NCBI GenBank assembly: GCA_018268955.1
Contig: JAFDVO010000013.1
Location: 62,001-126,000, forward strand
DNA from: Acidobacteriota bacterium
GTDB taxonomy: Bacteria > Acidobacteriota > Vicinamibacteria > Vicinamibacterales > CAVVIG01
Direction: 5' to 3'
DNA length: 64,000 bases
Of this stretch, positions 43,411-53,700 are shown piece after piece (position 1 is the stretch's first letter; each line of letters begins with the position of its first letter). The notes under the pieces were generated by a model. The model saw only the letters and a program-made list of their open reading frames with translations, had not been told where the DNA came from and made no database searches. Both the position numbers and the translations under genes were made by a program.

Positions 43411-45828
43411 CTAGCGCGCCTCCACACATCCCGCGCGCGCGGCCTCGCGGCGCTCGGTGGTCGTCGATCGGTGGTACGTCTGCATGAGTGCCTCAGCGTG
43501 CACCTGCAGGGTTGGCACACCATGGACCCTGGCCCACGAGCCGTCGACGATCGAGATCGATGGACTCGGGGTGCCCGTTCGGATGTAGAGCAACGCGGCG
43601 TCCGTCTCCACTCCGTCGGCGCTCCAGGCCCGGCCGACGTCGTTGCCCGAGACCCCGCTTCGGAGCGCGAACACGTCCGTTCCCTGCGTGCGCGAGAGTT
43701 GGGCGACGATCGGTCTGTCAGGGGCGTATCGCTCGTCAGGCGCGAGTGCCACTCGCTCGATGTCGTTCTCCGGGTCGAGGCTGAAGACGGAGACCAGTCG
43801 ATACGGGAGCGTGGCATGCTCACGGACCCGCAATGTGGATGACGGCTCGACACGCCCGTACATGGGCGAGTACCAGCCGGTCCGCTCGCCTTCGTCGCCG
43901 CACGTGAGGTCCGCGGCTCCGGACGACGTTGCCCACGTGATCCGCCTCGACCCGAGCATCAGCGCTCGCTGCGGGTCGACGTAGATCAGCCACGACGGGT
44001 CGACGTGCCACGAGGTGAGGACCTCGTGCGAGCCCGTGCCCGAGACGACATCCACCACCACGATCACGTCGTCATGCAGGTGGAAGACGTGCCGATGATG
44101 GTCGAAGGGGTGCCACGCCTCGTGGTGGCCCACCACGTAGTCAAAGGCAGCGTTCGTACGCCAGCTGTCGCACCGCGCGTCGGCCATGGACCGCCAGTGA
44201 AACGGGCCGGCCGCGGTCGATTGTTCTCGGCCGTCGATGACCAGCGTGTTGTGCAGCGCCGAGGATCGGAACCGATCTCGCAAGCCCGGGTCGGCGGTGT
44301 AGCAGGCGGTGCCCGGATCGATCAGCAGCGGCGTGCCGGCGACGGTCAGCGTCACGGCGAGCGCGTCGCTGTGGGCGTGACCGGCGTTCGCGTATCCATG
44401 CGGACCGGCATCGAACACGAGGTGGCTGCCTCCGGGCGATCGTGAGATGAAGTAGCCGGTGTCCGGCAGGGCCGCCGAGGAGATAGGGGCTGGCGTTCCG
44501 CGCCGCTCGAGCCGGAGACGCGCATCCGCCAGTGCCGGGTGGCTCAGCATCCAGAGCGCTTCCTCGGGCACCGGGCCGAGAGCCAGTTCCGGCTGGTCCG
44601 TGAGTGCCGCCGCGATCGAGAGGCTGTCGCGCAGGTCGTCTGGAGCCCTGCCGCACATCGGCAGCAGCATCCCTCCATCATCGTCACCGAGATGTGGGAT
44701 GCGGCCTGTGTCGTCACTGAGGAGCCTCGCCGCGTGCGCCAGCCGGCTCACGACCGCCTCGAAGCGTGCTGCGACCGGATCGTCGGTCACGCGCGCGACC
44801 GACAGCGCGAGCAGGTAGAAATCGAGCGTGTACCGGTGGTAGTGGGTGGAGCGCTCGAGATGCCCCCCGTCGGCGCCGATCTGGCGCGCGATCTCGTCGA
44901 CGAGAATCGTGCGTCCCCTATCGGCGTAGTGGCGTGCGCGGCGCAGGAAGGGCAGCGAGCGGCCGCCGACATAGAGCGCGAGCGCCTCGCCGAGCAGGTG
45001 CGTATTCGGGCTGAAGTAGTACGAGAGGTTCTGCTCGATGTGGCGCAGCTGCCGGTCAAGCGCGGCCACCACGTCGGACATCCACGGCTGCTCGGGCTCG
45101 GTCGCCTCGTCCGCGAACAGCGCGAGTGCCCACATCCACGAGAGGGCACGAAAGGCGAGTTCGAGCATGCTCGTCCAGTTGATGCCACGCAGCGGCGGGT
45201 TCGCGGCAATCCAGTCCAGGAGATGAGCGATGGCGGTCTGTCGATACCGCCCCTCTCCCGTCAGCCAGTAGGCGCGCCCGAGAACGAGGAGGTGCTGATG
45301 CCGATTCAGCTCCCAGATCACCTTGTGATCGCCGCACGAGGGATCGAGGTAGGGCACGTCGGCCCAGAAGGCGGGCGGAGCGCAACGGTGGTGCACCGGA
45401 TCGAAGTGCCAGTCCGGCAGTCCACGACCGCACGGGTCGAACGACAGGTCCCGGTACCCGAGCAGATCGAACCGCCCCGCAACGATACGGTCAGCGCGGT
45501 CACGCGCCAGTGTTGCAGCGTGTGGAACGTGGTGGCCGATGTCCTTCACGATTGCGCGGCGCAGGGACGAGCCGATCAGGAACGACGGAACGTCGGCGCG
45601 GAATGCTTCACGGATGGCCGTGTGGGCCGCGAGCCGGTCCCCACGCTGCGCGGCCGCATGTGGCGGAGAGCCCGGCACGAGTGCGCGTGTGATCTCCGCG
45701 TTCGTCCACCTAGAGGGCGATGCGTGCATGGCCACCCGCTGGGCGGCCGTGCGGAGGGCTGCCACCGTACGCCACTGCAGTTCCCTGCGGCTCATCGAAC
45801 GGAGCCGCGCCAGGCGAGAACGGCTCAT
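43411..45828 (-). CDS. Heparinase II/III-type polysaccharide lyase-like protein
   Basis: An 805-residue protein with two domains. Residues about 30-420 form an alpha/alpha-toroid (alginate-lyase/heparinase type: 'NRHQHLLVLGRAYWLTGEGRY', 'NWTSMLELAFRALSW', 'SPNTHLLGEALALYVGG'). Residues about 450-700 form the heparinase II/III beta-sandwich ('DAGPHGYANAGHAHSDALAVTL', 'PGTACYTADPGLRDRFRSSALHNTLVIDG'). No signal peptide is seen, unlike many secreted lyases. Such genes are regular members of exosortase-associated and other EPS loci. ATG 45828 overlaps the upstream GT4 stop (ATGA). The substrate may be the polymer made here. Confidence 0.85.
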   Translation of the reverse strand: MSRSRLARLRSMSRRELQWRTVAALRTAAQRVAMHASPSRWTNAEITRALVPGSPPHAAAQRGDRLAAHTAIREAFRADVPSFLIGSSLRRAIVKDIGHHVPHAATLARDRADRIVAGRFDLLGYRDLSFDPCGRGLPDWHFDPVHHRCAPPAFWADVPYLDPSCGDHKVIWELNRHQHLLVLGRAYWLTGEGRYRQTAIAHLLDWIAANPPLRGINWTSMLELAFRALSWMWALALFADEATEPEQPWMSDVVAALDRQLRHIEQNLSYYFSPNTHLLGEALALYVGGRSLPFLRRARHYADRGRTILVDEIARQIGADGGHLERSTHYHRYTLDFYLLALSVARVTDDPVAARFEAVVSRLAHAARLLSDDTGRIPHLGDDDGGMLLPMCGRAPDDLRDSLSIAAALTDQPELALGPVPEEALWMLSHPALADARLRLERRGTPAPISSAALPDTGYFISRSPGGSHLVFDAGPHGYANAGHAHSDALAVTLTVAGTPLLIDPGTACYTADPGLRDRFRSSALHNTLVIDGREQSTAAGPFHWRSMADARCDSWRTNAAFDYVVGHHEAWHPFDHHRHVFHLHDDVIVVVDVVSGTGSHEVLTSWHVDPSWLIYVDPQRALMLGSRRITWATSSGAADLTCGDEGERTGWYSPMYGRVEPSSTLRVREHATLPYRLVSVFSLDPENDIERVALAPDERYAPDRPIVAQLSRTQGTDVFALRSGVSGNDVGRAWSADGVETDAALLYIRTGTPSPSISIVDGSWARVHGVPTLQVHAEALMQTYHRSTTTERREAARAGCVEAR

Positions 45829-46937
45829 GCCTGCACCGCGGCGACGCGGGACTCTCGCGCCAGCGCGACTCTGTAGAGCGCCAGCCACTGCTCACGAACC
45901 CGTGGCCATGCCGACGCCTGCAGGGACGCGTGCCCAGCCTCCGCGAGGGCCCGCGCCCTGTCCGGAGCCGCCAGCAGGTGCAGCACATGCGCGGCGAGCT
46001 GGTCGTGGTCGTTCACCGGCGCGAGCAGCCCTTGCTCGCCGTGCCGCACGATTGTTGGAACGCCGCCCGCATCGGTGGACACCACCGGCAGCCCGCTCGC
46101 GTAGGCCTCCAGCACGGACGCAGGCATGTTGTCGATGTTCGGGCTCTGGATGTAGATATCGTGCGTGTCGTAGCACGAGGCGATCGACTCGGGTGCGACG
46201 CGGCCGGCAAACGTGACGTGGCGCAGGCCGAGGTCGCGCGCGAGATCGCGAAGGGCGGGCTCCTCCGAGCCGGCCCCGACGAGCGTCAGCGTCGCGTCAG
46301 GGTGGACACCCTGGATCTGCTGAAACGCACGGAGGGTGCAGGCCACGTTGTAGAGCGGTTCGAGATTGCGCGTCGACAGCAGCCGCGGACGCAGCGGTGT
46401 GCGCGGCCGATAGGGGAACCGATCGAGTGCAACGAGGTTCGGGATGACCGTGGCCTCGACATCGTATTCCGCGAAGACGGTCTGCAGGAATGCGGACGGC
46501 ACGGCGTTCTGGTCGACGTGCCGCAGCACCCACCGCGCAATGGCCGATCGGCGGAGGTGGTCAGGGGCCTCCCCGCTGCGGTAGTTCAGGACGACCGGCT
46601 TGCCGAGCAGCTTTGCGACGAGCACCGCCGGCAGCGGCGCCAGCAGGAACGACGTGTACGACGCCGAGAACACATGGACCACGTCCGCGCGCCGGAGTTC
46701 GCGGAACAGCAGTGCGAGATAGCAGGCCTCCGTCACGAGCGTGCGTGCGTACTTCACGCGCGTGGCCCACTGCAGCGGGCGGGGCGGCACCGGGTTGTGC
46801 GGCACGAGCCACGCGTCCAGTTGCGGATCGTCCTGCCAGGCACGGAGCAGGCGATCGGCCTGGACGGCCTGGCCGCCGAGGATGCGGAGTGAAGGGGCAA
46901 CGATCGCGACACGGATGCGGCTGCTGTCGAGGTCCAC
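45825..46937 (-). CDS. GT4-family glycosyltransferase
   Basis: A 370-residue GT-B enzyme with GTG start. The N-terminal part reads 'VAIVAPSLRILGGQAVQADRLL' and 'ADVVHVFSASYTSFLLAPLPAVLVAK'. The C-terminal part has 'TRNLEPLYNVACTLRAF', 'VGAGSEEPALRDLARDLGLRHVTFAGRV', and 'PSNIDNMP'-like acceptor 'SPNIDNMPASVLEAYASGLPVVSTDAGGVPTIV', the GT4 signature. It is the first gene of the long minus-strand operon and is divergent from the GT2 gene starting only 13 bases away, so a shared regulatory site must overlap coding sequence. Confidence 0.87.
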   Translation of the reverse strand: MDLDSSRIRVAIVAPSLRILGGQAVQADRLLRAWQDDPQLDAWLVPHNPVPPRPLQWATRVKYARTLVTEACYLALLFRELRRADVVHVFSASYTSFLLAPLPAVLVAKLLGKPVVLNYRSGEAPDHLRRSAIARWVLRHVDQNAVPSAFLQTVFAEYDVEATVIPNLVALDRFPYRPRTPLRPRLLSTRNLEPLYNVACTLRAFQQIQGVHPDATLTLVGAGSEEPALRDLARDLGLRHVTFAGRVAPESIASCYDTHDIYIQSPNIDNMPASVLEAYASGLPVVSTDAGGVPTIVRHGEQGLLAPVNDHDQLAAHVLHLLAAPDRARALAEAGHASLQASAWPRVREQWLALYRVALARESRVAAVQA

Positions 46938-46950
46938 GCGAGAGGCGGTT

Positions 46951-48035
46951 GTGCAAACACCGGTCCGGCGTCTCGAGCGTTTGTCGTCCGCAGTGGTGGA
47001 ACGCCGCTTGCCTCAGCCGTCGCCCGTGCGCCCGCGAAAACCCTCGACACCTGCGCCACCCGTGGTGAGCGTCATCACCCCCGCCTACAACGTCGGACGA
47101 TATCTCGCGGCGTGCCTCGACTCCGTGCTCGCACAGACCTTCCCGGACTTCGAAGTCCTTGTCGTCGACGACGGGTCTGTCGATGACACGGCAGATGTAC
47201 TCAGGGCATACGCTGCACAGGATTCCCGGGTGCGCGGGTTCAGAGGGCCCAATCGCGGCGTGTCGCACGCGCGCAACGTGGCGATGACACAGGCGAGAGG
47301 CCGATACTTCGCGCTGCTCGATGCCGACGACCGCTGGGCGCCGACCTGGCTCGAGGCCATGGTGCAGCGTCTCGAACGCGAGCCGGACGTGGCGATCGTG
47401 ACGGGGAATGCGGTGAACGACGGCGGCGGTGCGCTGGATGGACGGCCCGTGCGACCGTGGCCAGCCGAACCGCGGACCTTGCGGTTCCTCGACCTCGTCA
47501 CGCACGAAGATTCGGTGTTCATCATGGCGCTCTTCCGGCGGGCCGTCTACGAGCGGATCGGCGGCTTCAACGAGCGGCTGTATCGCAGCGAGGATTACGA
47601 CTTCTGGCTGCGAGCCGCCGCGGCCGACCTCCGGATCGTCACCCACCCTGAGCCGTTGGGGTGGTACCGGCGTCGACCGGATAGCGCGTCAGCAGACCAG
47701 GCGGCCATGTTCGCCAGCATCAAGGATGTGCTGGTGCGAGCGAGGTCCTTCCGCCACACCCCTCGCGCCGATGAGCTCGCCGCGATCGACCGGAAGCTCG
47801 ACCAGCTCGCCTCCGAGAGCCTGCTGCACTCCGCCAAGCGGGCGCTGTTGCGCCGTCGGTACTCGGAAGCGCGTTGCCACTTTTGGGAACTGTATCGTCG
47901 CGGAAAAGGACTTCCGTATGCGGCGATGGCACTGGCGCTGCCCCGCAGCCTGTGTGGTCCGCCTATCACGCACGACTCCGCGCCCGCGAGAGACAGGCGG
48001 CGCTGCGTCGAGGCGGGGAGCGCCTGCCTGCCTGA
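46951..48035 (+). CDS. GT2-family glycosyltransferase with probable frameshift at its end
   Basis: About 360 residues of GT-A glycosyltransferase: 'VSVITPAYNVGRYLAACLDSVLAQTFPDFEVLVVDDGSVDDT', 'ALLDADDRW' (DXD region) and 'SEDYDFWLRAAA'. GTG 46951 has GAGAGG five bases upstream; ATG 46915 is an alternative. After 'ALALPRSL' (47952) the reading frame turns into Arg/Cys-rich nonsense and runs without a stop into the next gene. Removing one TG of the TGTG at 47951-47954 gives a normal charged end ('WSAYHARLRARERQAALRR...') and a TGA at 48033-48035. So a 2-bp slip, real or an assembly error, is likely. Confidence 0.75.
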
Positions 48036-48144
48036 ACGGCAGAGGGTCTCGGCTCTGTGCGGCGCAGCGGTGTGGCCCGTTCGTCCGCGGCAGAAGCGAA
48101 GCGCTGCGGCCAGCAGGGCTCGCATCTTGCTGAGGCGACCCGGC

Positions 48145-49680
48145 GTGATCAGCTCAGCACGGGTCGTCAATCTCTTCGCCTGGTTCCTCGTCGCGGTCGG
48201 CGCCGCCTTCGCGGGCCAGACCTCCAAGGCGAACACCGTGACGGTCCCTGCGGGCGGCGACCTCCAGGCGGCACTGGACGGCGCTCGCCCCGGCGACGTC
48301 ATCTCGCTCGAACCCGGTGCGACCTTCGTAGGCAACTTCGTGCTTCGCACGCAGGCCGGAACGGATCGGCCCGTGGTGGTCCGTACGGCGGGCGCCGAGG
48401 CGGTCGCGTTCGGCCAGCGGATGACGCCGGAAAGGGCAGACACTCTGGCGCGTCTGCGGTCGCCGAACTCGATGCCGGTCCTGTCCACTGCGCCTGGGGC
48501 GCGAGGCTGGCGGATCGAACTGCTGGCGTTCGACGCGAACCGCGGCGGAGCCGGTGACATCATCGCGCTCGGGGACGGATCGAGCGCACAGCGCTCGCTG
48601 GCCAGTGTCCCCTCGGACATCACGCTGGACCGCCTCTATGTTCACGGGGACACGCGGGAGGGACAGAAGCGCGCGATAGCCCTGAATGCGGCACGCGTGG
48701 TCATTTCGAACTCCTCGATCGTGGACATCGCCGCGGTCGGGCAGGACTCGCAGGCGATCGCGGGCTGGAACGGTCCCGGGCGGTACACGATCGAGAACAA
48801 CACGATCGAAGCGGCCGGCGAGAACATCCTCTTTGGGGGCGCGGATCCGTCGATTCCGCAGCTGACGCCCGAGGACATCGTGATCCGCCGCAACCACATC
48901 GCGAAGCCGCTCGCGTGGCGCCAGCCGGGCACGCGCTGGCAGGTGAAGAACCTGCTGGAACTGAAGAACGCACGCGCCGTGCGGATCGAGGAGAACGTCT
49001 TCGAGCACAACTGGGCGCAGGCGCAGTCGGGCTATTCGATCCTGCTGACGGTGCGGAACCAGGACGGGGGCTGTCCCTGGTGCGAAGTGCGCGACGTTCA
49101 GTTCGTGCGCAACACCGTGCGCGACGTGGCGGCGGCATTCCAGATCCTCGGCACCGATTACCTCAAGCCGTCCCGGCAGACGACGGGCGTCGTCATCAAG
49201 GACAACGTCATCGCGGGATTGGACGGGCCCGCGTGGGGTGGCGACGGATACCTCCTGCAGATGACCGACGGTCCGCGTGACGTCGTGCTCGATCACAACA
49301 CGGTGATCCAGGGACGTTCGAGCGGCATCGCGAAGGTCGACGGCCGGGTCGACGGGTTCGTCTTCACGAACAACCTCGTCGCGCACGGCGCGTACGGGAT
49401 CATCGCGAGCGCGCGTGCGCCGGGGAATGACAGCATCCGCAACAACCTGCCGGGCGCGCGGATTGTGGGCAACGTGATCGCGGGGGGCAATCCGGCGTGG
49501 TATCCCTCGGGCAACCTGTTTCCATCGGTCGACGAATTCCGCGCCCAGTTCGTTGATGCGGCGGCCGGGGACTTCCGCCTGCAGCCGCAGAGCCCGTGGA
49601 CGAAGCAGGGGACCGACGGGCGGCCCCTCGGCGCCGACCTGCGGGCGCAGGCGCGCAACCCCGCCAGCGCCAGACCCTGA
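48145..49680 (+). CDS. Exported right-handed beta-helix protein
   Basis: About 511 residues. GTG 48145 has GAGG nine bases upstream and is followed by a signal peptide ('VVNLFAWFLVAVGAAFAGQ'). The mature protein is a parallel beta-helix: 'GGDLQAALDGARPGDVISLEPGATFVGNF', repeated N-ladders ('RYTIENNTIEAAGENILFGG', 'VRIEENVFEHNW', 'FTNNLVAHGAYGI'). It is a clear paralogue of the C-terminal half of the protein at 50715-53849 ('DSQAIAGWNGPG' in both). Such helices occur in polysaccharide lyases and epimerases; catalytic residues cannot be assigned. The frame is joined to the GT2 gene upstream by the probable slip. Confidence 0.8.
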   Translation: MISSARVVNLFAWFLVAVGAAFAGQTSKANTVTVPAGGDLQAALDGARPGDVISLEPGATFVGNFVLRTQAGTDRPVVVRTAGAEAVAFGQRMTPERADTLARLRSPNSMPVLSTAPGARGWRIELLAFDANRGGAGDIIALGDGSSAQRSLASVPSDITLDRLYVHGDTREGQKRAIALNAARVVISNSSIVDIAAVGQDSQAIAGWNGPGRYTIENNTIEAAGENILFGGADPSIPQLTPEDIVIRRNHIAKPLAWRQPGTRWQVKNLLELKNARAVRIEENVFEHNWAQAQSGYSILLTVRNQDGGCPWCEVRDVQFVRNTVRDVAAAFQILGTDYLKPSRQTTGVVIKDNVIAGLDGPAWGGDGYLLQMTDGPRDVVLDHNTVIQGRSSGIAKVDGRVDGFVFTNNLVAHGAYGIIASARAPGNDSIRNNLPGARIVGNVIAGGNPAWYPSGNLFPSVDEFRAQFVDAAAGDFRLQPQSPWTKQGTDGRPLGADLRAQARNPASARP

Positions 49681-49689
49681 CGCGCCGCT

Positions 49690-50523
49690 TCACTTGCGCA
49701 TCGAGATGACGCGTATGCCGGCGAAGGCGTCAAGGGCGCGCGTCCGCCGCAGCAGGGCCGCGTCGATCCGGTAGAGCGGCATCACGAACCGCTGCAGCAA
49801 CGGCACGACCTGGACGAGGTTGATGAACGGCAGCGAGAATGCGCGAGACCTGTACTCCCGGAATGCCGACGCGAAGGCGCGCAGCTCCGGATCGGTGAGC
49901 GGTCGCTCGTAGTCCGACACTTCTTCGGACCGGTAGGGAATCCACGAACGCACCATCCGGAGCAGGCGCGAGTTCCTGACGGGCTCCTGGAAGACCGCGA
50001 TCCCTCCCGGCTTCAACACCCTGTGGATTTCGCTCGCGGACCGCGCGAGATCGAGGTGGTGCAGGATCGCGATGCCCATGACCGCGTCGACCGAGTTGTC
50101 GGGCAGCGGAATCTCGTGCGCGGAGGCGGCGAGGAACGTGGCACGGCTCTCGACGCCGTGGAGGCTGAGCCGCTGGCGTGCGAGCGCGAGGAGATCGTCC
50201 GAGACGTCGAGCCCGATCACCCGCGCGCCCCGGACGGCGAGCGGCAGCGAGTTCTCGCCGTTGCCGCACCCGTAGTCGAGCACGGTCCTGCCGGACACGT
50301 CACCGATGACGTGGAACGCGTACTCGAGCGGGAATGCGGTGTCGGCCGGCGGCGCGAGGTATCGCTGGAGGTTCCACTCGGTGGTCCGAAGGCGGGCGGC
50401 AGGCGTGTGCCTCGCTTCGACGGCGCTCCGCTCGATCTCCGCCGCCTCCCACGCCCGGATGTCTCCGGAAGGGACCGTCACTGTCGCTGCGGCAGCCGGA
50501 CTCGCGTACTGATTCTGGTCCAT
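49690..50523 (-). CDS. Class I SAM-dependent methyltransferase
   Basis: A 277-residue methyltransferase. ATG 50523 has GGAGG nine bases upstream; the longer frame is Arg-rich and unlikely. Motif I is 'VLDYGCGNGENSLPLAVRGARVIGLDVSDDLL'; 'NSVDAVMGIAILHHLD' and 'VLKPGGIAVFQEP' are the Methyltransf_11/25 post-motifs. The C-terminus has hydrophobic segments ('FINLVQVVPLLQRFVMPLYRI') that may form a membrane-associated part. The target is unknown; the location suggests a lipid-linked or sugar substrate. It is convergent with the beta-helix gene with nine bases between stops. Confidence 0.85.
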   Translation of the reverse strand: MDQNQYASPAAAATVTVPSGDIRAWEAAEIERSAVEARHTPAARLRTTEWNLQRYLAPPADTAFPLEYAFHVIGDVSGRTVLDYGCGNGENSLPLAVRGARVIGLDVSDDLLALARQRLSLHGVESRATFLAASAHEIPLPDNSVDAVMGIAILHHLDLARSASEIHRVLKPGGIAVFQEPVRNSRLLRMVRSWIPYRSEEVSDYERPLTDPELRAFASAFREYRSRAFSLPFINLVQVVPLLQRFVMPLYRIDAALLRRTRALDAFAGIRVISMRK

Positions 50524-50661
50524 GACGTATCGCCTCCGAGCACCGCCATGAACACGCGGCCTCGCGAATCGCGCGAGCGCGTGTGACCCTGTGCGGTAAC
50601 GCGCCGCGCTCGTGCAAACAGGGGACCAGCAGGGAGGCGACCGGGGAACAGCAGGAGGCGA

Positions 50662-50702
50662 CCTCTTCGCCCGGCAGCCCGACGGCTGAGCAGGCGAAGA
50701 GG
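50662..50702 (-). terminator. Strong hairpin after the CBM6/beta-helix gene
   Basis: CCTCTTCGCC (50662-50671) and GGCGAAGAGG (50693-50702) are perfect 10-bp complements with an inner CAGCC/GGCTG stem in the loop. It begins 12 bases after the stop of the 50715-53849 gene on the minus strand. There is no T-run, so termination may depend on Rho or on the structure alone. Confidence 0.65.
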
Positions 50703-50714
50703 CCAGTCGGAGGG

Positions 50715-53700
50715 TTACTTCACGCCTGCGGTGGCCGCACGTACGGCGTCGATGTTGGCACCGGCGTCGGCGCCATCGAGGGCGGCATTGCGATATAGGC
50801 TCGAGGGGGCCAGATGGTAGTCGCCACCTTTCAGGTCGACGAAGCCAACTGCATCCATGTTCGCGGGATAGAAGTTGCCCGTCGGGTAGTAGCCGGGATT
50901 CGAGCCGGCCCACACGCCCCGGAGGAACATCGACCCTGGGAAGTAGGTCTTGATGGTGCCGTTCCCGGGAGAGGCGCCGCCGCCCATGATTGCCCAGGCG
51001 TTATCGGGGGCGATGTTGTTCGTCATCGTGAACTGCTGGACCGGATTCGTGTCCGCGTAGAGGACGGACGAGCCCGACTGCAGGATGGTGTTGTGATCCA
51101 CGGTGATGTCGACGCCACCGTTGATCAGCATGAACCGGCCGTCGCCGCCCCAGTTCGCGCCGCTCACGTCCTCGAACAGGTTGTTGCGGAACACGAAGTG
51201 GCCCGACGTGCCGCTCGGGAACCGGTAGTCCTTGCCCAGGATGTTGATGGCTGACGCCACGTGCCGGACGATGTTGTTCGTGAAGGTCAGGTTCTGCACG
51301 ACGCTCCACGGCGCGTAGCCATCCTGACTGCGGCCCGTGAAGACGAGCGCGTACCCCGACTGGGCCGCCAGCCAGTTGTTCTCGAACACGTTGCCGTCGA
51401 TTGTGACGCGCTGCGCGTTCTTCAACTCGAAGAGGTTCTTCACGTTGATGCTGCTGTTGGACCGCCAGGCGAGCGGCTTCGTGACGTAGTTCCGCGTGAA
51501 GCTGAGGTCCGACGGAATCAGGTCCACGATCGCCGGGTCGGCGCCGCCCAGCAGGAAGTTCTCGGACGCGGCCTCGAGGTAGTTGTTCGTCACCGTATAC
51601 GGCCCTGGTCCGTTCCAGCCGGCAATCGCCTGGGAGTCCTGCCCGACGTACCAGATGTTCGCGATGTACGAATCGCGGATCGTGGTCGACGCGCTGTTCA
51701 GGCCGATGCCGCGCTTCTGGCCGCTCGCATCGCCGTGGACGTAGACGCGATCCACCACGATGTCGTGCGGCACCATGGCCAGTGAGTTCTGCGCGTTCGA
51801 CCCGTCACCGAGGCTGATGACTTCGCCATACCCGCCGACGTTCGCCGCGAAGTCGAGCAGCTGGATGACGTAGTGATGCGCATAGGCCTCCGTAGCCAGC
51901 GCCGCAACGGTATTCGGGGACTTGAGTCTGGCCAGGCTCGTGGCAGCCGCGGGGGTGATCCGCGTCCCCGCTGGAACCGGATCCGCGATGTCTGTGCGGA
52001 TGGTGACAACGCTGGACCCGGTCTTCGCGGGGAGCGTGAAGTTGCCAACGAACGTCGCGCCGGCCTGGAGGAGCAGGGTGTCGCCAGGCTGCGCCGCATT
52101 GATCGCGGCCTGCAGGTCGTCGCCCTGCTTCACGATCACACGACGCGTCGCCGGCGTCGGCGACGTCGTGTCACCGGTCGTCGAACCGGTTGAGGGCGTG
52201 CCCGTCGTCGGTGTCGAGCTGCCGGGCGTGGTCCCGGTGTTGCCGCTGGGTCCGGTGACCGTGGGCACTGGGGCCACGATGACGGAGCCGAGGTTGAAGC
52301 CACCGGTGTCGACGTAGATCGTGAGGACCTGCGTGCCTGCTGCCAGGGCGGCGGTCCAGTTCAGGTCGCGCCACGTCTGCCATCCACCAGTCGCCGGGAC
52401 CGGCTGCGTCGCGGTGCTCACGGTGCCGACCTTCAAGTGCATCAGGCCGCTGGTATACGGGGACGCGACCTTCGCCGTGATCGCGTAGTTGCCCGCGGTC
52501 GTGACGTTGACCGTGTAACTCACCCACTCTCCATCGGCGGTCCACCCGATGTCGCTGCCGCCCAGGCTGCTGGCCTCGAGGTCCACGCCGCCGGTGCGGA
52601 CGGCACCGCCGTCGTTACCTGCGGTGGTGTCGTGGTACGCGATGCCCTCGTCTCCGAGGTCATAGCGACTCACGTCGATCGTGCCGGGGAGCGCGATGGG
52701 CGCACCCGTGAAGGGCTGCGGCGTCGCGGGGGACACGCGGAACCAGTTCAGGTTGCCGACGGCACCGCTCGCGCCATTCGCATCGAAGACGATGCGGATC
52801 TGCTGAGGGCCTCCGTCGAGGGACACCATCTTCGCGATCGTCTGCCAGGTCTGCCAGCTGCCTGTGGCAGGGATCGTCAGGGGGCCGGTCACATCGACGC
52901 CCGCGACCTCGACGTGGAATGTGCCGCCCGCGGCCGGGGACGCCACCCGCGCCTCGAAGCGGTAGGTGCCGGGAGCCGGCACGGTCACGTCGTACACCAG
53001 CCACTCGCCCGGAGCGATCCAGCCGACGTCGTAGCCACCTTCGGAAGCCGCCTCGATGTCGACCGCCGTGGTGCGATACGCGCCGCCGGCATTCACCGCG
53101 TCGACGTCCTTGTAGGCGAGCCCGGCGCCGCCATTGTCGAAGTCCTCCGCTTCCACCGTGCCCGGGAGGGCGAACGGCACGGCGTTGAACGGCGTGGCTG
53201 CAAGCACCGGGGTCGAGGCACGCGGCACGATGGTCGAATCGCCCAGGACCTGTCCCGGCGAGGTCTTCAGGTAAGTGACCGGGGACAGCACGACCTGATC
53301 GAGGCGCACGCCGTCCTCACGCGTCTGGATGCGAATCGTGTGCATGCCGCTGGTGGTGAACGCCACGACCGGAGCCTGGGACAGCCAGTACGCGCCGTCG
53401 ACCCAGCCCCAGCCGCTGAGCACTGCGCCATTGGCGCTCTGCAGGTTGAGGGTCAGGCCGCTGGTCGAACCGAGCGCATACACCCCCGCGCCGTTCGCAC
53501 CCGCGTCGGAGAACTGGGCGAACACGGAGTCGTTGTACTTGTTGTCGTTGCCGGCGCGCAGGCGCAGCCACACGTGATACGGTGTGCTGGCTGGCGCTGT
53601 GAAGGTGAACTCGACGTAGTCGGTGGGACTCGCGAGCGGTGCGTTCGTCGAGGACCAGCCCTGATCCGTGCTGACCAGTGCCTGGCCACGCGCGGCCGTC

